Of a stretch of DNA of 64,000 nt, positions 39,884 through 48,463 are shown one piece after another; the stretch's first letter is position 1, and each line of letters starts with the position of its first letter. The notes below the pieces were generated by a model. That model worked only from the letters and a program-made list of their open reading frames with translations. It was not told where the DNA came from and did no database searches. Location: NCBI RefSeq assembly GCF_005405205.1, contig NZ_BJDP01000001.1, positions 1-64,000 on the forward strand, read 5' to 3'. The translations under genes and the position numbers were made by a program. The stretch comes from Enterococcus pingfangensis. GTDB taxonomy: Bacteria; Bacillota; Bacilli; Lactobacillales; Enterococcaceae.

Positions 39884-41209
39884 ATGGGAAAAAATCAATT
39901 ATACTGTGTTAGTCAGCTGCATGATTTAAAACAAGAAGATATCCGATTGAAAATGGAAGACTGGCTAATTATGAGCCGTCTATTGCTGGAACCGGCTGAA
40001 ATGTCGATCAACGGAAAAGATCAGGCGTTTGATCAGCGAATTTTGCAACAGCTGATTGCTGAATTTGGTCTGAATGAAGATTATTGGCTTCAATTACAAA
40101 ATGACGAAGAAGAAACGACTATTCATCTGATGGGGGATCGACTATTTGAAAAAAGTATCATCAATGAGACTAATTTTTATTATTGGGAAAAGGTCTATCT
40201 AGATTACTTGAAAACACGCTTGATCGAACACGGTTCTTTCGCTTACATGCGCTCTTATGCGGAGTATTTGTATCACAATACGAGCGAATTAGCGAAACGG
40301 CGTTCATTTGAAACGGCAGAAGAGACTAAGACGTTGGCTAAAATGAAAGGGCTTAACGGAGATATCGTTGTCGATTGTAATGTTTTTCCAGGGTACGATG
40401 TCTTTTATAAAGGTGTTTGTTTGACAGCTTGCTGGCGGTTATTTTTAGGTGCGCCTTACAAAACATTGTTTGCCAAGCAACTGTTATTAGAGATCCAGCA
40501 AGTCGAACAAGTGGCAGAACTTGGCGAAGGCGTCTTTTTTGAATTGCACAAAGATCCATTTCAATGGCAGGAAGCAGCAAACTTAAAGTTTCAGCAGTTG
40601 TTTCGTGATCAATTAGGCATCCCGCAACTATCTTATACCAATGGAGTCGGATTATTAAAACAGCCATATATCGAATTTGCTTTTGAAGATACAGTGATCC
40701 AAACAGTCCAATATCAAAATGAACGATTTCAACCAACTGAAAAGCGCAATGCTTCTTATTTTGTGACACGCACATATAATTTTTTAACTGATCAGTACCG
40801 AGTTAACCGAATGAAGGGCGGGTTAAATGCGCTGGCCTATTTTCCGTGGATCGATGATAAAAGCGAGCGGATGATGAATTATCATATTTTGTATCCTGAG
40901 TTAACGTTGGATCAGGGCTTAGCGGCTTTTGAATATTATATTCGTGATTCAATGGAATTTGAGATCCATGACAAGCGTTACAAGGAGTATACCGCCATCT
41001 TGCAATTGTTTATCCCGAAAAAAGCTTTCTTAGATTTTCCTTCGGAAGAATTGAGGCGAGCCTTAAACGACATTACGATCCACCAGATCAGTCGTAAAAA
41101 TGATTCGCTCACTTTTTCGTTGGAGAAAGAGTCGAAACACTTGATCGTTTCCTTTATCGATCAAAAGAAAGTCGCATTAAAAAATCAATTAGATATACTT
41201 GAGATTTGA
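39884..41209 (+). CDS. Protein of unknown function, 441 residues
   Basis: A soluble protein with no signal peptide or membrane segment and no motif I recognise. It is rich in aromatic residues and Gln (for example ETNFYYWEKVYLDYLKTRL and SFAYMRSYAEYLYHN). Single features are MKGLNGDIVVDCNVFPGYDVFYKG near residue 152, LTACWRLFLGAPY near 179 and KGGLNALAYFPWIDDKSERMMNYH near 309. The start follows AAGGGGAAGG. A 61-residue membrane protein follows after 15 bp, probably in one operon. It has the look of a lineage-restricted gene. A structure prediction would be the first step to a function. Confidence 0.8.
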   Translation: MGKNQLYCVSQLHDLKQEDIRLKMEDWLIMSRLLLEPAEMSINGKDQAFDQRILQQLIAEFGLNEDYWLQLQNDEEETTIHLMGDRLFEKSIINETNFYYWEKVYLDYLKTRLIEHGSFAYMRSYAEYLYHNTSELAKRRSFETAEETKTLAKMKGLNGDIVVDCNVFPGYDVFYKGVCLTACWRLFLGAPYKTLFAKQLLLEIQQVEQVAELGEGVFFELHKDPFQWQEAANLKFQQLFRDQLGIPQLSYTNGVGLLKQPYIEFAFEDTVIQTVQYQNERFQPTEKRNASYFVTRTYNFLTDQYRVNRMKGGLNALAYFPWIDDKSERMMNYHILYPELTLDQGLAAFEYYIRDSMEFEIHDKRYKEYTAILQLFIPKKAFLDFPSEELRRALNDITIHQISRKNDSLTFSLEKESKHLIVSFIDQKKVALKNQLDILEI

Positions 41210-41224
41210 GAGGAGAGGTTTATT

Positions 41225-41410
41225 ATGGATCAAAGATACATTAAGATTATGGGCAGTTGTTTATTGATTGTTGGGCTGATATTTATGTTGCCGCTTGCGA
41301 CATTGGCGATTCCATTATCAATTACCGTATTTTTTATCGGTATCGTTTTATTCGCGGTCAAACCAAAACCTCAACCGGTCCGTGTTCGCAGAAAAGATCG
41401 CTGGATGTAA
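41225..41410 (+). CDS. Small membrane protein, 61 residues
   Basis: Two hydrophobic helices (about 7-25 and 28-46) and a positively charged C-terminal tail (KPKPQPVRVRRKDRWM), which by the positive-inside rule should face the cytoplasm. It has a strong AGGAGG ribosome binding site before the ATG. It is cotranscribed with the 441-residue unknown gene and closed by the shared terminator. The function is unknown. Confidence 0.75.
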   Translation: MDQRYIKIMGSCLLIVGLIFMLPLATLAIPLSITVFFIGIVLFAVKPKPQPVRVRRKDRWM

Positions 41411-41436
41411 TAAAAAAGCAACCATTTCACTAAATT

Positions 41437-41472
41437 AAAAGATCCGTCCTCATTTTGAGAACGGATCTTTTT
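41437..41472. terminator. Bidirectional terminator between the 61-residue gene and fruA
   Basis: AAAAGATCCGT and ACGGATCTTTTT pair, with an inner CTCA...TGAG extension. T runs occur on both strands. Confidence 0.88.
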
Positions 41473-41475
41473 GAG

Positions 41476-43392
41476 TTATTTAGCTACCGGTTTTTTAACT
41501 AAACCGTAGATGATTCCTGAAACGATTGCGCCAATTGCGATGAATAAAAGATAAAGCAAAGGATGACTTAATAGGAAGACTACGAAGATCCCGCCATGAG
41601 GTGCAAGTAATTTGATCCCAACTGCACCGACTAAACCGCCAGCTAGAGCAGAACCGACAACAAAACTTGGAATGACACGAATTGGATCAGCAGCCGCAAA
41701 TGGAATCGCGCCTTCTGTTACGAAAGATAATCCCATGATGATGTTTGTCAAACCAGCATCCACTTGGCTTTTTTCGAATTTATTTTTGAATAAACGTGTA
41801 GCAACAAAAATTGCTAATGGGGGAACCATTCCGCCTGCCATCACTGCGGCCATCACGATCGAACCGCCTTGTGCGACGCTTGAAGCTAAGGTTGCTGTAC
41901 CGAAGACATAAGCCGCTTTATTGATCGGCCCGCCTAAGTCAACTGCCATCATCCCACCAAGTAAGGCACCAAGTAAAATAGCGTTAGATCCGCTAAGACC
42001 AGTCAAGAAGCCATTTAAGCCATCGTTAATTGCTTTCATCGGAACATTGACTAAAAGCATCAAGAAGCCTGTAATCAATAAGCCGAAGAAAGGATAAAAG
42101 AGAATCGCTTTGATTCCTTCAAGTGATTTTGGCAAGTTTTTAAAGAGTTTCTTCAAGAAAATAATGACATAACCAGCTAAGAAACCGCCAATCAAAGCAC
42201 CTAAGAATCCTGCACCGCCAGCATTTGCTAAAGCACCGGCAGAAAAACCGACAATCAAACCTGGACGATCAGCGATACTAGAAGCGACGAAACCAGCAAG
42301 GACAGGGAGCATGAAACCAAATGCGGCGCTGCCGATTTGATTAAACCAACTCGCGGCTTGATTGTAATTACCAAGATTTGCTAATTCAGATTGGGGAACA
42401 CCCATGAATTGGTCAATCATAAATGATAAAGCAATCATAATCCCGCCGCCGATAACAAATGGCAACATGTGGGAAACACCATTCATCAGATCTTTGTAGA
42501 TTCGTTGACCGAGTGTTCCGTTATCACTCTCATCTTCGGCAGCAGCCTCTTCGCTGTTTCCGTGATAAATAGGGGCTTTACCGCTTAGTGCTAAATTGAT
42601 CAATTCTTCTGGTTTGCGAATCCCGTCGCTGACTGGACGATTGACTAATTCCTTGCCATTGAATCGATTCATTTCAACTTTTTTATCAGCAGCAACGATG
42701 ACGCCTTCTGCACGAGCAATATCTTCTTCGGTCAAGCGATGCTTGATGCCTTCAGAACCATTTGTTTCGACTTTGATGTCGATACCCATTTCTTTGGCTT
42801 TTTTCTTCAGAGCGTCTTCTGCCATATAAGTGTGGGCGATCCCAGTAGGGCAGGCGGTTACTGCGACGATGTAGCGTCGGTTCGTATCATCTTCTTGACT
42901 TTTTTCAGCTTCGGCTTTTTCTTCCGCGGCTTTCGCTTTTTCAGCAGCTTCAAAAGTTGCTTGAACTTGGTCCGGTGTTTCAGCAGCTTTTAGTTTTGTA
43001 ACAAAATCAGGATCGATCAATAGTCTTGATAAAGCGGCCAAAGCTTGAAGATGGGTGTCATTTGCCCCTTCTGGAGCGGCGATCATAAAGAATAAATAAG
43101 TTGGCTGTCCATCTAATGCTTCATAATCTACTCCGGTTTGACTTTTTGCGAATAAAACGGTCGCTTCTTTTACTGAACTATTTTTTGCATGAGGCATCGC
43201 AATGCCATCACCTAGTCCAGTTGAAGTTTGAGCTTCGCGTTTTAAAATACCTTCTTTATACACATCGATATCTGAGATTCGACCGGCGTCATACATTTTT
43301 TGAACCATTTCATCGATTGCAGCTTCTTTAGTCACAGCCTGCAAATCCATGATCATGGCATCTTTGATCAATAACTCTTTAATATCCATCAT
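41476..43392 (-). CDS. fruA: PTS fructose transporter EIIABC
   Basis: A 638-residue fused phosphotransferase component that imports fructose as fructose-1-phosphate. The order is EIIA (about 1-150, active His in GIAMPHAKN near residue 65), a Lys/Glu/Ala-rich linker (about 150-172), EIIB (about 173-270, active Cys in VTACPTGIAHTYMA) and EIIC (about 300-635, multiple membrane helices). The ribosome binding site is GGAGGAATT. It is the last gene of fruR-fruK-fruA, the standard order in lactic acid bacteria. Confidence 0.95.
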   Translation of the reverse strand: MMDIKELLIKDAMIMDLQAVTKEAAIDEMVQKMYDAGRISDIDVYKEGILKREAQTSTGLGDGIAMPHAKNSSVKEATVLFAKSQTGVDYEALDGQPTYLFFMIAAPEGANDTHLQALAALSRLLIDPDFVTKLKAAETPDQVQATFEAAEKAKAAEEKAEAEKSQEDDTNRRYIVAVTACPTGIAHTYMAEDALKKKAKEMGIDIKVETNGSEGIKHRLTEEDIARAEGVIVAADKKVEMNRFNGKELVNRPVSDGIRKPEELINLALSGKAPIYHGNSEEAAAEDESDNGTLGQRIYKDLMNGVSHMLPFVIGGGIMIALSFMIDQFMGVPQSELANLGNYNQAASWFNQIGSAAFGFMLPVLAGFVASSIADRPGLIVGFSAGALANAGGAGFLGALIGGFLAGYVIIFLKKLFKNLPKSLEGIKAILFYPFFGLLITGFLMLLVNVPMKAINDGLNGFLTGLSGSNAILLGALLGGMMAVDLGGPINKAAYVFGTATLASSVAQGGSIVMAAVMAGGMVPPLAIFVATRLFKNKFEKSQVDAGLTNIIMGLSFVTEGAIPFAAADPIRVIPSFVVGSALAGGLVGAVGIKLLAPHGGIFVVFLLSHPLLYLLFIAIGAIVSGIIYGLVKKPVAK

Positions 43393-43446
43393 AATTCCTC
43401 CGATTTCTAAATTGCTACATATTTTTAACAGAAAGCAAGGCGAAAA

Positions 43447-44361
43447 CTATTTGACTTGTGTGATCTGTACTTCTGGTAATAATTCTTGGATAAAGTCGGC
43501 TGTTGCTAAATCATCTGAAAAAGTTGTGGCACTGCCGCATGCAACGCCCCATTTAAATGCTTCGACAGGATCTTGTGTCTTAGTGAAATTGCCGACAAAG
43601 CCTGCGATCATTGAATCACCGGCACCGACTGAATTTTTAACTGGTCGTTTTAAAACATTCGAACGATAGATCCCATCTTTAGTAAATAGCAACGCGCCGT
43701 CACCTGCCATAGAAACTAATGCATGCTGTGCGCCTTCATCCAGCAGACGTTGACCGAAAGGATAAATATCCTCAACAGAATTGAAAGTTGTCTGATACAA
43801 CTCAGCTAATTCATGATTGTTTGGTTTGACTAGTAGTGGCCCTTTTACTAAAGCGTCCATCAAATCAGACCCCGTAGTATCGATGACAAAAGCTGCCTCT
43901 TGTGCTTTGATGATCTCAATCAACTCTTGATAAAATCCAGTTGGAACACTGGCGGGTTTGCTGCCAGACAAAACAACGATATCGGCTGAAGTCAGGTTTG
44001 CTAAAACTTTTTTTAGTTCAGCCATTTCGTTAGCAGAAACACGTGGGCCTTGACCGTTGATCTCAGTTTCTTCGTGGGCTTTCAATTTGATATTGATTCG
44101 TGTGTCGTCAGCCACTGTCGTAAAGTTTGTTTTGATCGTCTCACGTTCCAGCCATTCATTGATGAAGTCTCCGGTGAAACCACCAATAAATCCTAAAGCG
44201 GTCGAGTCGTGATCGATTCGTCTTAAAATGCGGGAAACATTGATTCCTTTACCGCCAGGCAATTTTAAATCGTTTTTCATTCGATTGACTGCGCCAATTG
44301 TCAGTTGATCGACGTGAACGATATAATCGATCGATGGGTTTAGTGTCACTGTATAAATCAT
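43447..44361 (-). CDS. fruK: 1-phosphofructokinase
   Basis: A 304-residue PfkB-family kinase that phosphorylates fructose-1-phosphate to fructose-1,6-bisphosphate. The family N-terminus is MIYTVTLNPSIDYIV, the sugar-binding GGKGINVSR lies near residue 37, and the catalytic motif GAGDSMIAGF is near 247. It overlaps the fruR stop by 4 nt (ATGA), so the regulator and kinase are translationally coupled. It works directly on the product of FruA. Confidence 0.95.
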   Translation of the reverse strand: MIYTVTLNPSIDYIVHVDQLTIGAVNRMKNDLKLPGGKGINVSRILRRIDHDSTALGFIGGFTGDFINEWLERETIKTNFTTVADDTRINIKLKAHEETEINGQGPRVSANEMAELKKVLANLTSADIVVLSGSKPASVPTGFYQELIEIIKAQEAAFVIDTTGSDLMDALVKGPLLVKPNNHELAELYQTTFNSVEDIYPFGQRLLDEGAQHALVSMAGDGALLFTKDGIYRSNVLKRPVKNSVGAGDSMIAGFVGNFTKTQDPVEAFKWGVACGSATTFSDDLATADFIQELLPEVQITQVK

Positions 44362-45110
44362 ACATAAACCTCCTTCAAGGTAGTTTGTTCTGTGATTTGA
44401 TCACGGATAATCAAAGGACAGGTGTCGGTGAGGATTGAAGCTGCTGATAAAGGTGCGACACTGACAAAGCTAGTTTGATTAAATTTGCTGTGATCGACTA
44501 ATACAAAAGCTTCTTCAGCTTGTTGGATTGCCGCTCTTTTTAAAATAGCTTCTTCTGGATCGGGAGTAGAGTAGCCGCTGTCTATCTGGACGCCATTCAT
44601 TCCCATAAACGCTTTATTGAAGCGATATTGTTTTAATTGTTCTAGCGCTTGAGAACCAACAACGGCATCAGTCGTCAGTTTTATTCGTCCGCCAAGTACA
44701 ATCACGGCAATTTGAGCTTCGACTAAACGTGCAGCAAGGCCAACCGAATTTGTCACAACAGTAACTGTTCGCTTTTTCATAAACGGGATCATTTCAGCAG
44801 TTGTCGAACCAGCATCTAAATAGATAACGTCGCCATCGGTGATGAAATCAGCTGCGTATTCAGCGACTAGTTTCTTTTGCTGAACGTTTTTGGCTGATTT
44901 TTCGATCATGCCGAGCTCTTGTTCTAAATGTTGCGGGCGTTTGGCACCGCCGTGGATACGTTCTAGCAAACCAAGTTCTTCTAATTCGTGCAGATCTCGC
45001 CGAATTGTCGATTCAGACGAGTCTAACCATTGAATCAAATTTTGTAATTTTACTAAGCCGTCACGTTCTAGCCATTCAATAATTTTTCTGTGTCGCTCTT
45101 CTGTAAGCAT
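44358..45110 (-). CDS. fruR: DeoR-family fructose operon repressor
   Basis: A 250-residue regulator. The N-terminal helix-turn-helix (LTEERHRKIIEWLERDGLVKLQNLI, then SSESTIRRDLHELEE) is typical of DeoR proteins. The effector domain has the sugar-phosphate-binding signature YLDAGSTTAEMIPF near residue 95. Fructose-1-phosphate or fructose-1,6-bisphosphate is the likely inducer. The start is ATG 45110, preceded by AAGGAGGG; longer in-frame starts would run into the promoter. It probably binds the 10-bp repeats just upstream and so represses its own operon. Confidence 0.93.
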   Translation of the reverse strand: MLTEERHRKIIEWLERDGLVKLQNLIQWLDSSESTIRRDLHELEELGLLERIHGGAKRPQHLEQELGMIEKSAKNVQQKKLVAEYAADFITDGDVIYLDAGSTTAEMIPFMKKRTVTVVTNSVGLAARLVEAQIAVIVLGGRIKLTTDAVVGSQALEQLKQYRFNKAFMGMNGVQIDSGYSTPDPEEAILKRAAIQQAEEAFVLVDHSKFNQTSFVSVAPLSAASILTDTCPLIIRDQITEQTTLKEVYV

Positions 45111-45133
45111 TTTCAAACCCTCCTTCAACTGAA

Positions 45134-45191
45134 ATAGTAGCATAATTTTTTTTACAATACAACCGAAAACGGTCATAAACGTTCACGAACG
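45134..45191 (-). promoter_or_regulatory. fru promoter and FruR operator repeats
   Basis: On the minus strand, TTGTAT (45157-45162), a 17-nt spacer and TACTAT (45134-45139). Three adjoining 10-bp repeats, each ending in AACG on the plus strand (45162-45171, 45172-45181, 45182-45191), abut the -35. Repeats phased at one helical turn are the known binding pattern of DeoR-type sugar regulators. A degenerate cre-like sequence (12 of 14 positions) overlaps at 45164-45177. Confidence 0.68.
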
Positions 45192-45267
45192 TTAAAAAAG
45201 AAAATTCAGTCCGTCTTAGTTTAAAGGGATTCCTATTTTCTGTATGATAGAAATGGAGGTGAGGGGG

Positions 45268-46728
45268 ATGAAAAAACAAACGATTTTACAAGGATTTGAA
45301 TGGTATCTTCCTGCTGACGGCACTCATTGGAATACTTTAGCTGAAAAAGCAGAAGAGTTACGTGGCTTAGGAATCAGTGCGATTTGGCTGCCGCCAGCAT
45401 ATAAAGGTGCGGCAGGAGCAGAAGATACAGGTTACGGAACGTATGATCTTTATGATCTTGGCGAGTTTGATCAAAAAGGCAGCATTGGCACTAAGTATGG
45501 AACAAAAGAAGACTATTTAAACAGTATCGCTGCGTTAAAAAAAGCTGGATTAAAGATTTATGCGGATATTGTTTTTGATCACTTCATGGGTGCGGATGAA
45601 ACGGAAATGGTTTCAGCGGTTTCCTATCAGTTTGACGATCGGACTAAACCGAGTTCTGACGAAGAAGAGATAGAAGCTTGGACAAAATTTACATTTTCAG
45701 GTCGCCAAGGGAAATACAATTCATACCAATGGAATTGGGAAAATTTTTCTGGGGTTGATTATGATGCTCGTGAAAAGGACCATGCAATTTTTAATTTTAA
45801 CAACAAAGGTTGGGAAACTAAGGTCGATGATGAGAAAGGCAACTTTGATTATTTGATGGGCTGCAATCTGGATATGGAAAATCCAGCAACGATCGAACAA
45901 TTAGATCAGTGGGGGAAGTGGTATCAAGAGCTGACGGATGTGGATGGTTATCGTTTGGACGCAGTAAAACATATTCGATTTGATCTATTTGTCGATTGGC
46001 TGTTGAATCGTCGAAAAGAAAAGGGGGAAGAACTATTTGTTGTCGGGGAGTATTGGTCCGATGAGCTAGAGAAACTGCAGGAATATTTAGAATCATCAGG
46101 AAATCTGATTACGCTTTTTGATGTACCGCTGCACTTTAATTTGCTGCAAGCATCCTCATCGCTGGGAAAATTCGATATGCGGCAGATTTTTACCGGTACT
46201 TTGATTGAGACACGACCAGACTGGGCAGTAACGTTTGTCGATAATCATGATACCCAGCATGGACAAAGTTTGGAATCTTGGATTGAAGGCTGGTTCAAAC
46301 TGCAAGCTTATAGCTTGATTTTATTGAGAAATGAAGGAATACCCGTGATTTTTTGGGGCGACCTTTATGGTACTAAAAATGTTGAGGCTGTCGGTAACGG
46401 CTTGAATGCTTTGGTTAAATTACGAGAAGAATTAGAGTTTGGAAATCAAACAGACTACTTTGATGATCCCAGTGTGATCGGCTGGACCTTAACGGGAGAA
46501 TTTGATCAATTGGACTCAGGGGCGGCAATTATTATGACCGATGCACAAGGCGGTGAAAAAACGATGACTGTCAGCGCGATTCATGAAGGCGCGACCTTTG
46601 TCGATTTATTAGGAAACAACGAAGCAAAAGTTACCTTAGATGCAAATGGTCAAGGAGTATTCCCCGTAAATGACGGACAAGTATCAGTCTATGTAAATGA
46701 AAAGTTAGCAAAAAAAATCCGAGGGTGA
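45268..46728 (+). CDS. Cytoplasmic alpha-amylase (GH13)
   Basis: A 486-residue glycoside hydrolase that cleaves alpha-1,4-glucans. The catalytic triad is D231 (DGYRLDAVKH), E261 (VVGEYW) and D328 (FVDNHD). The usual conserved region I appears as DIVFDHF (100-106), with Asp where relatives have Asn. A C-terminal beta domain ends the protein. There is no signal peptide, so it acts inside the cell on maltodextrin or glycogen-like polymers. The ribosome binding site GGAGGTG precedes ATG 45268. It diverges from the fru operon and converges with the ClC gene. Confidence 0.93.
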   Translation: MKKQTILQGFEWYLPADGTHWNTLAEKAEELRGLGISAIWLPPAYKGAAGAEDTGYGTYDLYDLGEFDQKGSIGTKYGTKEDYLNSIAALKKAGLKIYADIVFDHFMGADETEMVSAVSYQFDDRTKPSSDEEEIEAWTKFTFSGRQGKYNSYQWNWENFSGVDYDAREKDHAIFNFNNKGWETKVDDEKGNFDYLMGCNLDMENPATIEQLDQWGKWYQELTDVDGYRLDAVKHIRFDLFVDWLLNRRKEKGEELFVVGEYWSDELEKLQEYLESSGNLITLFDVPLHFNLLQASSSLGKFDMRQIFTGTLIETRPDWAVTFVDNHDTQHGQSLESWIEGWFKLQAYSLILLRNEGIPVIFWGDLYGTKNVEAVGNGLNALVKLREELEFGNQTDYFDDPSVIGWTLTGEFDQLDSGAAIIMTDAQGGEKTMTVSAIHEGATFVDLLGNNEAKVTLDANGQGVFPVNDGQVSVYVNEKLAKKIRG

Positions 46729-46748
46729 GTTTAACTCAGTCTCGGATT
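46716..46748 (-). terminator. Terminator between the amylase and ClC genes
   Basis: AATCCGAG and CTCGGATT pair, with an inner TGAGTT/AACTCA stem. The T run is on the minus strand, so it serves the ClC gene. Stop codons of both convergent genes lie inside the hairpin (46726-46728 and 46736-46738). Confidence 0.82.
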
Positions 46749-48310
46749 GCTTTGTCTTGTTTTTTCGCAATCGCGGCATTGGAGCGGTTGCGGATTTGTT
46801 TTTTGATTTTTTGCGTGTGTCCTTCATCGGTTAAAATCATCAGCAAGTCCCCAATTTTCATGACTGTATCGCCATGGGTAAGTATCTCAGCTGAGCCGCG
46901 GCGAATCGAGATCAATAACATTTCTTTAGGCCAATTGAAATCGCGGACCATCGTTCCATCTAATGTACTTTCAGCAGTGACCGGAATTTCGATCACAGTC
47001 TTATTTCCTGTGATACTAGGCAGATGTCCAGTCAGCAAACGTTCAAGCAATGATTCATAGATGGGATTTCCTCCTAATAGATCATTGATGACGTATGCAG
47101 TCAGTGAACAAACCGCTAGCGGCATTAGATGAGTGATGTTACCAACCATCTCGGTGACTAAAATAATAGCAGTTAAAGGCGCTTTACCGATTGCGGTGAA
47201 ATAGCCAGCCATAGCAAAAATAGCGAAATCACTGATCAAGACAGAATCTATCCCAAACCATAGGTGTAAAACAGTGCCATAAATGCCACCAATCAGCGCC
47301 CCTAAAGTCAGGATCGGCAAAAAAATACCGCCGGGAAGGTTTGCACCGTATGAAATCATTGAAAAAATAAAGCGAAGTAAAAACAAAAGAATCAATAAAC
47401 TTAATGAAAAATTCTTTTCACCGATCGCTAAAACGATTTGGTTTCCACCGCCTAAATAATGCGGAAATAAGAAAGCGACTGGAATGAGTAATAAAAAAGG
47501 AATGATTCCATAAAGATATTCTGGCAAGTACGATCGTTTATACAATTGCGGCAATGACAAAAGGACGACCTGATAGAGATAGCCAAGGAGACCTAAGATG
47601 ATGCCTAGCAGAACTAATAATCCATAATATTTCAGCGGCAATGATGGGACGTTAGCAATAAATAAAACGGGTTTTAAACCAAAAAAATTAAGTGAAACTA
47701 AGTTTGCTGTCAGTGCTGCTGTTAGTGAAGTTAACCAAATCAACGGTGAGAAATGATGATGGACTTCTTCTATCACAAATAATAAGCCAGCGATTGGCGC
47801 GTTAAAGGCAGCACCTAATCCAGCAGCCGCACCGCTGGAAATAAAAATCTTTTTCTCAGAAGTTGAGGCATGGGTGTATTCACTGAATCCTTGGCCGACC
47901 ATGGCACCTAGTTGGATCGATGGACCTTCACGACCAAGAAACAAACCGGAACCGACAGATAAGACTCCACCAACAAATTTTTTCCAAAGAACGGAAAACC
48001 AGTTCAATTTTATATCTCCTTGCAGTGTTCCTTCCACTTGAGGAATGCCGCTACCTTTGATGTTCGGCTCTGATTTTATCAAAAGACCGACGATAAACGC
48101 GATGCCCAGCATAACCAAACTCCACGGAATCAGTCCCAACGGATGTATTCGAAACCAGAGATAAAGCGTCACAATCTGTTCCATCATTTTTTCAATCAGC
48201 AGCCGAAACAAACTGACAACTACGCCGGCTAAAGCACCAATCAAAACACCTTTTAAAATAAAAACGACTTTTGTACCATCTAAACGTTTGATTTCATGTT
48301 CGTTTTTCAT
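46736..48310 (-). CDS. ClC-type chloride channel or antiporter with TrkA-C domain
   Basis: A 524-residue membrane protein. The ClC selectivity motifs are GSGIPQVEG (about 84-92) and GREGPSIQLG (about 122-131), the latter with the gating-glutamate position occupied by Glu, as in Cl-/H+ exchangers. About ten further hydrophobic helices follow. A cytoplasmic RCK C-terminal domain (about 450-515) could bind a ligand; in Firmicutes such domains often bind c-di-AMP, made by CdaA in this window, but that link is inference. Possible roles are acid resistance or fluoride/chloride balance. Confidence 0.9.
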   Translation of the reverse strand: MKNEHEIKRLDGTKVVFILKGVLIGALAGVVVSLFRLLIEKMMEQIVTLYLWFRIHPLGLIPWSLVMLGIAFIVGLLIKSEPNIKGSGIPQVEGTLQGDIKLNWFSVLWKKFVGGVLSVGSGLFLGREGPSIQLGAMVGQGFSEYTHASTSEKKIFISSGAAAGLGAAFNAPIAGLLFVIEEVHHHFSPLIWLTSLTAALTANLVSLNFFGLKPVLFIANVPSLPLKYYGLLVLLGIILGLLGYLYQVVLLSLPQLYKRSYLPEYLYGIIPFLLLIPVAFLFPHYLGGGNQIVLAIGEKNFSLSLLILLFLLRFIFSMISYGANLPGGIFLPILTLGALIGGIYGTVLHLWFGIDSVLISDFAIFAMAGYFTAIGKAPLTAIILVTEMVGNITHLMPLAVCSLTAYVINDLLGGNPIYESLLERLLTGHLPSITGNKTVIEIPVTAESTLDGTMVRDFNWPKEMLLISIRRGSAEILTHGDTVMKIGDLLMILTDEGHTQKIKKQIRNRSNAAIAKKQDKAIRD

Positions 48311-48422
48311 ATCTTTCCTCCATAACCACTATCCAATTTAGCGCGAATTTCCAATAAAAACAAGACCGAATCAATGAATCCGTTTTTTTAAATTGTTGCT
48401 AGTGTCGCGAAACTTTCTGAGA

Positions 48423-48431
48423 TGCTATAAT
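48423..48431 (+). promoter_or_regulatory. Extended -10 promoter of pcrA
   Basis: TGCTATAAT at 48423-48431, 33 nt before the pcrA start. No good -35 is present. Confidence 0.6.
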
Positions 48432-48463
48432 AAAAAAGATTGAATAGAGAAAGGACGTTTTGC

